Notes: generated by a model not told the origin, from the letters alone. Shown: positions 11,387-22,612, counted from the first letter of the stretch. The stretch: DNA of 64,000 nucleotides from Ligustrum vulgare (GCA_963555705.1 OY743171.1:24050852-24114851); one strand, 5' to 3'. Program-made: numbers and translations.

Positions 11387-12771
11387 GCCCCTGTTCTGTT
11401 TGCTGTTTTGAGGTCGTTTTCTGTTTTTATTTTCGAAAACGCTAAAAACGCGTTCTCTTTACCATTTTCGAAAACGCATTTTGGAAAACAAAAAAAAAAA
11501 ATTGTACACAAAACGGAAAACGCCCGAAACATCGTTTTGGGCGTTTTGTGTGTATTTCGACAAAAAATGTCCAAAACGCGGAAAACGCGTTTTGGGATTT
11601 TTTTTTTTTTTTTTTTTTTTTTATAGAATTATCTTAACTTAGAACTAAGCTTAATATAAAGTTTTTATTTTTTTATTATTTTTTTAGAATTATCCTAGTT
11701 TGGAACTAAGCCTAAATAAAGATTTTTTTTTTTTTTTTTTTTTTGAGAATTATTCTAACTTGGAACTAAGCTTAAATAAAGTTTTATTAAATTCAATATC
11801 AACATTACAAAAAAAAATTAAGTGAGAATTCTTATTATTATATTTCAAAAAATGCACCAAACTGCATGGAATCGAAATGTACCAAACACGCAAAACTCTA
11901 CTAAACAAAGCTAAATCTACCAAAAAAGAGCAAAATTTCACCAAGGTGCCTAATCTAATACCAAAAGCGCGATATGTACCAAATTGTGAGATGTTTCAAA
12001 TTGTGCCCAAGAAATTTACCAAAATGCGCAAATAGCTCTAAAATTTACGAAAACAATGCCAATTGTACTGTGCTAACCAAGATGTGTGAAATGTTAAAAA
12101 ATGCTTCAAAATGTACTAAAATACACTATATATACCAGAATTCACCAAAATATACAAAATGCATGATATCGACCAAAATGCGCAAATCGTACCAGTGTGC
12201 AAATGTACTAAAATACAAGAAAACAAACCAAGTTAAATGAAATTTATCAAAATGCACAAAAATCTACTAAAATTCTAGAAATGTACCACATGAGAATTGT
12301 AGCAGGCAAGACCTATGATTAATCCTAGAAATGTGCCTGAATCAAATGTGGACTGATTACTCCACAAGGTCAAGATGACTTTTAAATTTATTTTGTTTAA
12401 TCAAACTCTGTATGAGTAATTAGAGTTACATGTATTATGGAAGTAATTTGGACTTGAATATTATGTTATTAATTTCTTATAATATTTTTTTGGAGTTGAA
12501 CATTAATGACATTATTATTTGGTCCAAAAAAAAGTTAAACAATATAGATTGTTTAATATAATTCAGAAGCAAATTCATTGAAAATAGTATAAGTTGTATT
12601 CTGCAAAATTTCAAACAGAACGTGTTTTCCAGCTTTTTATTTTCAAAAACAGTTTTCAGAAATGACAAACAGAACACGTTTTCAGCAACATTGAAAATAA
12701 AAATAAAAACAGGAAATACAAAACATTTTCCAAAATGAAAATACAAAATAAAATACAAACAGAACGTCACC
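11387..12771. mobile_element. non-autonomous DNA transposon, copy 1 (possibly hAT-like)
   Basis: Left end GCCCCTGTTCTGTTTGCTGT and right end CAAACAGAACGTCACC share an inverted core GTTCTGTTTG / CAAACAGAAC. A second, shorter copy lies at 49489-50329. Both share a left arm rich in TTTTCGAAAACG, a centre with about three copies of GAATTATCCTAACTTGGAAC..AAGC, and a right arm rich in AAAACAGTTTTCAGAAATGA. No coding capacity. The target duplication is not clear, so the superfamily is uncertain. Confidence 0.65.
11860..12280. repeat. degenerate short-repeat expansion inside transposon copy 1
   Basis: Many variants of ACCAAAATGCGCAAAT / TGTACCAAATTGTGC-like words, about 20-25 bp apart, in the middle of copy 1. 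The sister copy at 49489 lacks this block, so it expanded after the copies separated or was lost from the other. Confidence 0.6.
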
Positions 12772-13134
12772 TAAGACTTGGATTAAAAATAAATTTGGAC
12801 AATAATAATATTGTACTTTGGAATTTTTAAACTTAAAATAATCCGAATTTAAAATAAATAATAATTTTTAACTTAAATCAAATTTTGGATTTGAACAATG
12901 TTTGAAAATATGAAATTTGGCTAGAAATCGAATGGAACTCAAATTATATTTTATTGGCTCGAAATAATTAATATAACTAGACGAACACGATCTAATTTTA
13001 AAAATAGGTGAAATTATAGCAACATGTTTTTGAGAAATTAAATATTTATTTTATAATCAACTGAAAAATTTCAAGTCGCTACAAGGCTTCCCTTTGTTAC
13101 AAACCAAACTTGCTTCCACATTCAAAGTTCTTCA

Positions 13135-13262
13135 CGGTCTATAGAAAAGCTCATCCCAGATATTAGATATAGTTTGCAATGATCAGTATTTTGTCTTCAC
13201 AATCTACAGAAAAGCTCATCTCAGATATTAGATATAGTTTGCAGTGATTAGTATTTTGTTAT
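13135..13262. repeat. about 64-bp tandem duplication in the MULE interior
   Basis: TCTATAGAAAAGCTCATCCC ... TGATCAGTATTTTGT is repeated with few changes at TCTACAGAAAAGCTCATCTC ... TGATTAGTATTTTGT. It lies in the 450-bp piece of MULE DNA between the two solo LTRs; no coding signal. Confidence 0.75.
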
Positions 13263-13545
13263 AATACATTACTGATTTTGGTGGTTATATGAAAGAAAAT
13301 CGAAATTACCACAAAAAGGCTTTTGAATATAGTCTGAATTAGTCAATCATTAATCTATCACCACCATAAAATGAGACACAACTTATTGAGAGCTTAGATA
13401 AATGGTCTCTTGTGTAGCAACATCCATACCAACCATATCTTTGAATGTCTATGTTCATGTTGTGCATGGATTCTCCCAACAAATCGCAATATCATCTCGA
13501 TGCTTGTACCAATTGCATGCCATAGGTGGAATTGGACAACTAGGC

Positions 13546-16190
13546 TGTAACCACTTTTTCGTTTTACGCTCATTCTTGAGTTTCACGTAATTTTATATTG
13601 GTACCATTATAAATTATGTAACTGATTATTATTGTTTTTCATATTTGACTTAATTTGCAGTGGAAGGACTTGGACGTCGTCACGATCAATGTACCAATTA
13701 AAATGTTGATAAATTGTTTGTGTACAATTCTATGTCTAATTGTTTGTTTTATTTGTTAAAATTGTTGATTTCTACTGGTATTAGGTGGTGAGTGACTTAG
13801 ATTTCATAAATTGAAGGTGGAAAAAGTTTGGTGACACTTCGGAAATTTTATTTGAGGGTCATGGACTTAAATTACCAATTTATGAGAGTTGAGGGACTAA
13901 ATTGAAAATTTCCAAATCTTAAACATTTACACCTAAATTCTCTCACTCTTATCTCTCTCTATCTCACGCCCCCTCTCACTCTCACTCTCTCGCTCTGTCT
14001 CGGTCCCTCCCTCTCGCCTCCGTCTCTCTCTCGACTTCTCCCTCTCCCTCAGTTTCTCGTCGGCGCACCACCGCCACCCCACCGGAGGTCCCTGCCCACT
14101 TCCGCGACCACCACCTTAACCACTATCACGGTAACCGCTCCTCCCTTACACCGCGCACCCACACACACAGACACACTGCGCACAAATTGTGATTTTACAC
14201 ACACCACACGACTACTATGTATTGATGGGTGTATATAAATTCAGTGTATGTAAGTACATGATGTTCCTCATGTTTTCAGATTTAGGCTTAGTTTGATTTC
14301 AAACTATACTGTTAAAATTGGAAATATGTAATATTATATATGTATATTTTGTATCATTTCAGATTGGATTATAGTCCAATTTCGAATTTGTTAATTGAGA
14401 TTTTGGTAATGAAAATAGATACACATGTGTGTATGTGTATGTGTATGTGTATGTACTGATGTGTATGTTATTTTTCCAGATTTTGATATATATAGAAGGA
14501 ATTTCATATTTTTTTTGAATCCTTGTAAAGTTTAATTGGGAATTTTAACTTTTGGGTTAAATGCTAATTTTTGGTTAATTTTAAAATTCAATTGAAATAT
14601 TTTTAGAAATTCAAATTTTATAATGATTAAAATGGTAAACTGATATTTTGTAAAGTTTGAGTTAAGTTAAATATTTTAATTTGAGTTTGAATTTAAAAGA
14701 TGAGAAACTTTCTAATTGAAACTTATCTCTTATTTTCGATTATGGTTTTATGTGTTTTGATTATTATGTAAAGTCACGTTTGGGTTAAATTGAAGTTTTA
14801 ATCTCGGTCAATGTTTGATTAGTATTAAAATGAATAACGAATGTGTTTGTTAATTAAAAGTTATACTTATTAATGAATGTGAACAATTAGGATATTTGGT
14901 ACATTGACGTCACGGGCATCCGAGACTTTTCCACTTGCAAATTCAGAAACGGTAAATTACTAAGGACTGCAAGTAAGTAAACTTCCCCTATTTTCATAGA
15001 AGTTAAATGTAAATGTGGAATGTGTAAATGACTGTTTGCAACTTACTTGATTTGATGAATTTCATTTACTTTATGAAAGTATATGTTATTATGAAGAATG
15101 TTCAAGCATGCACATTATCATGTCATTGCATCATCAAGCATGCATTGGCATCGGAATTGGGAAGTCAAATGTTTTTAAATGAAAGAAATGTGTCAAGGTG
15201 CAAGTTTGTTAAAAAGATTATGTATCCCAAGTTTTTAAGAAAGAATGGGTGTACTTCTAGTTCATGAAATATGCGAGTGGGAAATGGGGCGCAGGGGACC
15301 GGCGTACCCGAATTAAGTCGCTTTGCGACTGAATGTTCAACCGTTTTACGGTGGACTGTTAAACCGCTTTACTGTGGAATGAAGTGAATGAGCCGCTTTG
15401 CGGTGGAATGAAGTGAATGAGCCGCTTTGCTGTGGAAATGTGAAAGTTAATCAGGTTCCAAATAAGAATTGCCCAATGTTATCTGATTGACTAGAAGATA
15501 CACCAAGTGAGCTCACGATGGAAATGAAGTGAAAGTTTGAAAAGTTTGAATGTTCTGGAAAGTAAAGTAAATGGGGATACATATATGAAATTTTTAAAGC
15601 ATTCATGTCGTAAGCATGCATTTCATGCATAAAGTTTACTTACTGAGCTTTAGCTCACCCCAATCCCTCTCCAACATTTCAGGTGATGAAAGTTAGGTGA
15701 TCCGAGGAGAGCACTTGGCGGCTGACTCAGACAGTACCACGATTTATCATTTTAAATAGGGTTTGAATTGGAATTTCATAAATGTTTTAGTTATTTTTTA
15801 TTAGTTCATTCTTTTAATTGTTATTGGATTTAGTTCTTGATAAGTCATTTATCTCCTTAGTAGTTTATCAATCCTCCAATTAGTTAAATGGAGCTCATGG
15901 TTTAAATTTATATATGTTGAGGAGTTTGGGAATTGATGTTGAAGTTTAATTTTGGAATTGTGGTTGGATGTTGAATGTTGAATGAGTTGAGAATTTCATA
16001 TGTATTGTAGGTACGATGTCCCTCTACAGGTTGGTTATGTCCAAGTTATAGAGGAGAATCTATCGAAATTTTTGTAAAATCTTATAATAGAATATGAAAA
16101 GTTTAAATGTTTTAAACGATTTATTTCCGCATATAATGTGAATGGGAGCTAACACGCCTAGGTTTTAGATTTTAAACTTGGGGTGTTACA
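13546..16190 (+). mobile_element. second solo LTR inside the MULE
   Basis: Begins TGTAACCAC, ends GGGGTGTTACA, and is flanked by TAGGC at 13541-13545 and 16191-16195. It has the same organisation as the other gypsy-type LTRs here: a line of GAGGGACTAAATTGAAAATT-type words, a CT-rich then GC-rich block (13930-14170), a hairpin array (15317-15435), a short hairpin followed by CACCC and TTTCAG (15645-15684), and a GGGGYGTTACA end. Its sequence is otherwise largely different, so it is another family or subfamily. Confidence 0.88.
15317..15435 (+). repeat. hairpin array in solo LTR
   Basis: Five short inverted repeats in 120 bp with TTT-type loops: GTCGC-TTT-GCGAC (15317), ACCGT-TTT-ACGGT (15340), ACCGCTTTACTGT (15363, imperfect), CCGC-TTT-GCGG (15393) and CCGCTTTGCTGTGG (15422, imperfect). 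Stem sequence changes while pairing is kept in three of the five. Confidence 0.65.
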
Positions 16191-16301
16191 TAGGCCTCAA
16201 GTTAACATGGACCGGTGATAAATCATATTTACAATAGTATAAAAGCATAGGTCAATTAGCCAAAGAAGAAACTACTTGAATAAAGGGCAAGTTCAACTTG
16301 A

Positions 16302-18780
16302 CTATGTAAATGAGGATAAAAAAAATACCTGAACAAAATGATTGCCATTCACAAAACCAACTGAAATAATCTTATGACTTAATGGTATAGGAGATGGAAA
16401 GTGTAGTGGTAAAAATGTTAAACATTATTCAGACGATAGAAGGACGAGTGTGACCCCATATCGAGATGCTACCAAATGGCCCATATCAGGTATTGTCATC
16501 CATCAACCAAACGGGGCACCGATGTCAAAGTAATCTAAAATATATAATAACTCTTTCACCCGTTCATTGTAACCATATAATTTTACATAGAGATCACAAT
16601 TAGAGTTCAATTCAGATATAAGGTCACGTCAAATCTGACGCCATGCTTCTTCTCCCAATCCAAGTGAACTAGCCACAGCCCTAAAACCATAATGACCATC
16701 AAACTCAACATTAAAAATATTAAATATGCACTCCTTCACTCTGACGTAGAAACAAGTCAAATATTGATCAGGACCATACGACCGCGTGCATCAAACTTTA
16801 TACTTTCTCTTTTTTGGAACTTTGATGGAGATACCTATACTAGGAGAATGAATTTGATTGTTGGACTCAACAATTTCAAAATGCGAAGGATTCCTTTTGG
16901 TTGAAGTATCAACCATCGATGACGGTCGACCCTTAGTTTTACATTTTTCAATTGATGGCACTAAAGAAGTAGTCAAGGGTTCATACATTTCTCGTAACTT
17001 CATTTTAAACATTAATTTACCCACATCATCGCATGCATTAGAATAGCTTTGAATTTTCTCCAACTCAACCACAATATTCAACTCGTAAGAAGCCTTGTAT
17101 GATGGAACCAAAATGTCTAATTTCCTCTGATGAGAGTGAACAAATGACAAAGGAGTCAGCTGACTTGATAATAAGTATTCTGAGATTTCACATGCAGATG
17201 GCAAACTATGCATGGATCTAAGAGTGCAATGACTAGCACTTTTTTCAAAACCAATCTATTCTGCTTGCTTTGTCTCAATTGAAATAAAACTCATTGCAAT
17301 TTTTTGACACCAACCTCACAATTCTCTAAAAATGCTACGCTTGAAATTTTGTTGAACCAAGTTCATGCTTTGCTCGAACGAAGCCCTTATCTCAGTGAAT
17401 AATAATTCCAAAAGATAATGTATAAGTTTCCATAAAGTTTCAAAATCACATTGTGATGATCTGAGGCGTTTCTTTAATTTAGAATGCACACTCTCAACCC
17501 TGCATACACAAGTAATTTACTTGGCTTGCATACATATATAATATTTTATTCATCTAATCTATAAAGCAAAGAATATTTAAAATATCAAGAAATTAGCAAA
17601 CACATTACCTAATTTTCGTGACATTACCAAAGTGCATAATTTTATTTGTCCATACAGTAACGAATTTCTTCTTATACTTACTCAACCAAGATCTTTCAAC
17701 ATATTCAAGTGCCTTTGAAAATTTTCCAAATTTCAAAAAGAAAATTTTGGTCAAATTTTCATATATATATCATTCCAAGTAGAGGCAACAAGTTCACTCC
17801 AACTTCTACAGAAAGTATCCCAATCTTCTTTATGTTCAAAATACTTTTTTATATTAGCAGCAACATTTTTTGGTATGTGCCAAGTGCATAATAAATGTTT
17901 GACATTAGGAAAAATCCTTTCAATTGCTTGAATAAGTGCCATCTCCCTGTCTGTTACAATGACATGAGGCAGCACATTTCGATTCATCATTGTTTTCAAT
18001 TTTTCCGTTGTCCAAATATAATTTGCTTCACATTCAAATTCCATGAAAACAAAAGCAACTGGAAAACTCATTTAAGTGGAAGTAATCCTAACAATCTCAA
18101 AAAGAGGACGCCTGTACCTATTTGTCTTACAGGTACAATCCATGACAAGCACACATGGAAATGCAGGTAACATATCCACACATGTTGGATGTGCAAAGAA
18201 CAAATCTCTAACTTCATCGACTTCGTATCATACCTATGCCACTCGATATAATTATGTTCTCTTAACTTACCCATTAACTGTTGCATTTGAGTCTTTCCTG
18301 CCTTCTCAACCAATCGTTGTCTTGCACGAGCATGATAAATCGTCCTCATTGTGCTAACATTGTTTAGATCCCTGTCTTTTAAAGTCATCAATATATTCCT
18401 CAGCTTTACCAAGATTCTTGACATGTCTGCTAAAATCTTCTTCTCATCACTTGTTAATCTTCCCACGTAAGGATGTCCTTCCAAATACGCTGCAGGATGA
18501 TTATGTACTCCACATATTACCTTCACCATCCAATCATAATCATTCGCTAATTTAACACCACTTAGATCAAATAGACACTCACACATACGTGAGCCTACAT
18601 ATATCTTTTTCTTTAGCTCATGGTTAGGGTTACTTTTATATTTTCTATATTTTCCTCCATGCTCACATCTAAATCGTATTTGAGGCTTGTGTCCACATCT
18701 ACCAATCTCAGAATGATTCACAACAATAACCATCTCAAGCTGCTTCCCAGCTCATGAACCCAATTACATAATAAATCTTG
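16302..18780 (-). pseudogene. MULE transposase with C-terminal OTU-like domain, decayed
   Basis: Minus strand, N to C. The FAR1-like N-terminal region (about 18600-18780: WVHELGSSL, then RFRCEHGGKYRKYKS) is followed by GVHNHPAA and the KDRDLNNVSTMRTIY linker. The transposase core has the first catalytic Asp in MDCTCKTNRYRRPLFEIV (about 18110) and the second in VIVTDREMALIQAIERIFPN (about 17930), then LLCTWHIPKN. The linker GRPSSMVDTSTKRNPSHFE (about 16900) leads to an OTU-like cysteine-protease domain (about 16320-16720: DGHYGFRAVASSLGLGEEAW, MTIPDMGHLVASRYGVTLVL, GFVNGNHFVQV). The OTU consensus D-G-x-C-x-F-R-A has Tyr in place of the nucleophilic Cys, a TGT-to-TAT change. Stops (near 18070 and 16635) and several frameshifts inactivate it. 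It is the element's own transposase. Confidence 0.85.
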
Positions 18781-19301
18781 ACTATGGAATACCTGCATCA
18801 TCAATGCAAAATAACATGATATTGCATAACAGTAGTAAGAGTTGGATATTTATGATACATTTAAGCTTTGTAGTTAAATATACTTGGTCCTTGATAAAAT
18901 ATTGTGTATAATCAAATATATAGAGGTCCTCTTCATTAACCTGAAGTTTAAAGCAACAATTATATTGATGAAATAAGAGAAAAAATCGTAAAATCACACA
19001 TATAAAATGAACAGATCTCTAATCAAAGTTCATTACCTCTTGATGTGTTATAACATTATTTTCTTTTTCATTTACATGTTTTATATCACACTCTGAAGTC
19101 CACATTTTCTTTTTGGGATGACAAGCTTGACATTCATGTTTTCAGTACCAAAAATTCTTATTATTAGGGTAATCAAGACAAGTAAAATTAAATGAAGATG
19201 TTCCTAGGATATATAACTTAGAGATATTTAACCAAACGAAGGCTTAATTTGTTGTGTGTATACTTTATGTGGACTCACATATCATGTTCCTTTCAATGCA
19301 G
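18781..19301. other. MULE interior between transposase and captured kinase exons
   Basis: Probably the transposase 5' leader/intron region on the minus strand and captured intron of the kinase on the plus strand near the right side (polypyrimidine TTCCTTTCAATGCAG acceptor at 19287-19301). No other coding signal. Confidence 0.4.
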
Positions 19302-19800
19302 CAAGTTTTTGATAATATCATGAATAGGGACGTTCCCCGGCAAAAGGTAAATGAGGAAATTAGTACTAAAGCTTATGATTTGATGGACAAGTAAGTTTTA
19401 GGAAAATGAATTTGTAAAACTTATTGATTATCTTTAACTTAAGGTAGTCATTGTACCAGAAGGATGGTGTTTGTTTGGATTATGGATGGTGTATAGTGCG
19501 ATATAGGTACATGAGAGAGTCGACTCTCTCCATTGTGAAAGGGGGAAAATCAGCCATCCTTCTCTCCAATTATAAAATCTGAAAGCATCTATTTTGAAAT
19601 ATTTGTACTTGTCGATTACAATTTTTTTGACTTCTTTAATTTATGGTTTATGTGTTTATAAGGATGATTATAGTAGGTATTTATTCAAAACAATATTCGC
19701 ACTGACAAACTTCAGTGAGCTTGAATTAATATTTCTGCTGTCTTTTAGGTTGCTGACTGAAAATCCGGTTCAAAGATTGGGTGCAACTGGGGCTGGAGAG
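19302..19800 (+). pseudogene. captured exons of an IRE-type AGC protein kinase
   Basis: Two exons with proper splice sites. Exon A, 19302-19390 (acceptor GCAG, donor GTAAGT), reads QVFDNIMNRDVPRQKV, then NEEISTKAYDLMD. Exon B, 19749-19800 (acceptor TTTTAG, donor GTAACA), completes the split Lys codon and reads LLTENPVQRLGATGAGE. This is the C-lobe end of the kinase fold, with the L-L-x-x-N-P-x-x-R-L-G motif of AGC kinases. The residues around it fit the plant INCOMPLETE ROOT HAIR ELONGATION (IRE) group, which controls root-hair tip growth. Intron 19391-19748 is retained, so capture was from genomic DNA. A further short segment (NNFATLDQNK-like, about 19805-19836) may be the next exon fused without its intron. 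Only a fragment is present, so no active kinase is expected. Confidence 0.75.
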
Positions 19801-20366
19801 GTAACAACAATTTTGCTACACTTGATCAGAACAAGGTTCGAGATTGTAATAACAAATCAGATCACTAAAACAAGGCTCATGTGATGGCAGTTTTCATGAA
19901 TTTTTTGTTCAATTACAGTGTCTTCCCATTCTTATATCATTCACAAGGTATTGCTGGAGTCAATTATTGCAACTGCCGAAACTCCAATTGTGCATGTCAA
20001 TTTATTCAATCATTGGACTATGCCATACTCCTAACAATTGGTCGAGTCAGCTATGCATAAAAAAAGTCCAACATGCTAGAGGATATACATACCTTTGTAA
20101 CAGTTTGATAAATTTTCAGTTTTCCAATTGGGTTGTGTTTAAATGAATTACAGTCACTGTATCCATCCATCGAATCACTGTAAATGAGATTGGAAATTTC
20201 GAGAGGACTCCCACACACGAGACACAAATTTAATTACCACATCATTATATAAAAGTTAGGATTTTTGAAATTTGTGGTGTACATAAGAATGATAAATAGT
20301 ATAAATTAATATAATGTGATGGTTATTTAAGTCAAATTAATTATGATCAATTTAGTAAATATGAAA

Positions 20367-20411
20367 AATGTGGTGTGGTTAACTATTTTTGTGGTGTCAA
20401 TATAATTACCC
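20367..20411 (-). repeat. right terminal inverted repeat of the 12.3-kb MULE
   Basis: Inverted copy of 8141-8185, flanked outside by the 9-bp duplication AACAATTTA. Confidence 0.88.
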
Positions 20412-20590
20412 AACAATTTATAGAAAAATACATCAAAAATCTAAATGGAAGAGACAAGTCATGTAAGGAAAAAAATTGACATGACAATTCAACTGAAAAA
20501 ATTATAAACACAGATAAATAGACAACTCAGAAAAAAAAAAACTACAATACAAATGAGATTGACGAATTAAAAGAAAAAATAAATAAATTT
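20412..20590. repeat. same tandem repeat resuming after the Mutator-like element
   Basis: Continues TTTATAGAAAAATACATCAA then GACAAGTCATGTAAGG and TTGACATGACAATTCAAC, matching units at 7900-8130. The two halves were contiguous before the 12.3-kb insertion. Confidence 0.75.
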
Positions 20591-20639
20591 ATAAAAAGTT
20601 CAACAAAAGGAAAAAAAAATAATATGGGACTGTTGGATC

Positions 20640-21003
20640 AAAAGTGATTGTTTATAAACCATTTCATTTGATAATTTGTCTGAAAAGTCAATAATTTCGA
20701 TTAGTCAAAGATTTTCACTTGTCATTTTTTACTTTTTAAAAAAAATGGATCAAATGTTACAACATCATTATTTATAAATAATATTTATAAACGACCATTT
20801 ATAAACGAATGGAAAAAAAGAGGCATAGGAGATCAAAAGTGATTGTTTATAAACCGTCTTATTTGATAATTTTTCTGAAAAGTCAACAATTTCGGTTAAT
20901 GAAAGATTTTCGCTCATCATTTTTTACTTTTAAAAATATAGATAAAATGTTACAACATCGTTATTTATAAACAACCATTTATAAACGAATGGACAAAAGA
21001 GGC
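20640..21003. repeat. dispersed repeat with TTTATAAACG motifs, two tandem copies
   Basis: A unit of about 185 bp (GATCAAAAGTGATTGTTTAT ... TTATAAACGAATGG) occurs twice in tandem (about 20637-20815 and 20829-20992). Each unit has TTTATAAAC near both ends in partly inverted arrangement and a conserved core GTCAATAATTTCG..TAGTCAAAGATTTTC. Related copies lie at 22425-22610 and 48985-49200. No coding potential; a MITE-like family is likely. Confidence 0.65.
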
Positions 21004-22424
21004 TAAATCATGGGTAACAAAAACAAGCAAATATTTTAATTTGGAGTAGTCAGGTATAGACTCAAAAATATATTCATATGGAGAAGAAAAATTGAGGGTG
21101 GGGATTGGCATGCTGTTAATTGAGTAAATCGTTGTGACAAAAGCACAAGTCCACAGGAGTAGATGAATTAGAGAGTATTGCTAAAACTGTTTCAACAAAG
21201 AACCATAATTTATTTATTTATTTATGTTTTAGTTATGGAGTCATCGAGTATTAGATTTTGTATCACATGATGATATATACACCCAGTTGGACTCATTATT
21301 TATGTTCACCTTTTGGGTGAAGTTAATATCCCACGTTTTGAACTATATCATAATATCAAAATTAACTTTTTTCAAGTAAATATTAAAACTTTTGTTGAGT
21401 ATAATACCATAAAAATTATTATTATCATGCTTGATGTGGACGTAAATAATACCCTTAACAAAATTGAAATAATACATTGCACGAAATTGATTTAGACCGA
21501 ATTATTCCTTTACCATGTGAGGAATAAAAGGAATTTAATTGAAATATGTGATTTGGTTATAAGCTAATTTAATTATTACTGATGTATAGTAAAATTTTCA
21601 AATTAAAATTTAATAAATTACTTATTCTAATATAATGTATTTATCAATCCATATTTAAACAATATACCCTATCTATCTTAATACACAATCCCATTATCTT
21701 ATAATCCATAATCCTATAGGGTGGTATAGAAAGCATATTTTATTCCGAAATGTTCAAGGGTTTTCCATGATCTTCAACGAAAATTATACGTCATTCAATT
21801 TCGTTAAATTTAAATGCACGACTACTAACGCTGCATTTGGCAACTGAGGCGCAGTGATTTTTTTGTTTATTTGACATTTTTAATTTTTAATGTATCGGAG
21901 AGAGAAAATATGTTTAATTAAAAAGTGATATGAAAAATTGTGTAATTTATAAATTGTAATCATTAATACAAAAAAACTAAAATATATATATATATATATA
22001 TAGTTGCCGAACGCACCGTAAATATAAAAGGATGCAATCAACTCTTCAAAAAGATCACAGTCTGAATAAACACTTTATCATGTGGTTCAATATGCTTGAA
22101 AATGCATCGCAAACAATATTCTTCTCGACCTATATTTCGAGATTAGTATACTTCGTTTTGAAGACGATAAAGATCAATTTAAAATTAATTTTACAAGATA
22201 TATAATTTTGTGTTTGAGAAGTTTCCCTGCAGAAAGCAACAATGTCAGTGAAATGGGCAGCTTCTTGTGGCAAAAGAAGGGTGGAAGTAAAGCACACGCT
22301 GCGACACACACACACATACATACGTGGAGTACTATCCAAGTAATTACACATACTCAGAGCACGTGATTCAAACTAACGTTTCTTTTAGCATCTCTCTGGT
22401 TAAAAAAAATAAATAAAATAAATA
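21004..22424. other. AT-rich intergenic stretch
   Basis: No supported gene. A TA microsatellite lies at about 21980-22004. A 73-codon open frame on the minus strand (22351-22130) has no recognisable motif. Confidence 0.45.
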
Positions 22425-22612
22425 TTTATAAATTTTGTTTATAAACGATCACATCTCATTGATTCATTTATTTGAAAAATCGACAATTTCATCTGGTCAA
22501 AGTTTCTCATCTCCCATTTTTTACTTTTCAAAAAATAATGGACCAACTAAATTTTAATATATCGCTATTTATAAACAATATTTATATATAACTGTTTATA
22601 AACGATTTTCGT
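22425..22612. repeat. third copy of the TTTATAAACG dispersed repeat
   Basis: Contains GTTTATAAACGATC, the core ATCGACAATTTCATCTGGTC and the right-hand ATTTATAAACAATATTTATA ... GTTTATAAACGATTTTCG, matching 20640-20815 with about one quarter of positions changed by eye. Confidence 0.6.

Larger units (their letters stand above)
9376..13083 (-). mobile_element. solo LTR (minus orientation) of a gypsy-type family
   Basis: Flanked by AGGCT at 9371-9375 and 13084-13088. In element orientation it begins TGTAGCGAC and ends GGGGCGTTACG, the same terminal pattern as the 3,358-bp LTRs at 26696 and 33402 (TATAGCGACCC ... GGGGCGCTACA). Internal segments are also shared, such as the (A)GCGGAAGAATATT block near the end. 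No internal region follows, so it arose by LTR-LTR recombination. It is inflated by a nested transposon of about 1.39 kb (11387-12771). At 9584-9614 it holds a TA microsatellite. Confidence 0.88.
8141..20411 (-). mobile_element. Mutator-like element (MULE) with transposase and captured host exons, 12.27 kb
   Basis: Terminal inverted repeats begin GGGTAATTATAATGACACCA (8141) and, reading in from the right end, GGGTAATTATATTGACACCA (20411). Similarity extends about 45 bp (GTTAACCAAACCACATT versus GTTAACCACACCACATT). The 9-bp duplication AACAATTTA lies at 8132-8140 and 20412-20420, the diagnostic Mutator length. Without the two later solo LTRs the element is about 5.9 kb. It carries a decayed transposase/OTU gene on the minus strand plus exon fragments of RNase H2A and an IRE-type kinase on the plus strand. 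It is therefore both a former autonomous MULE and a gene-capturing one. Confidence 0.93.

Noticed and set aside
11362..11626. Mirrored open frames around 11362-11626 and 49510-49698
   Set aside because: Translations of the inverted TTTTCGAAAACG arms of a non-coding DNA transposon.
22130..22351. 73-codon minus-strand frame with AAHFTDIVAFCRETSQTQ
   Set aside because: Looks faintly protein-like but no family, no splice context and no codon support; left as intergenic.
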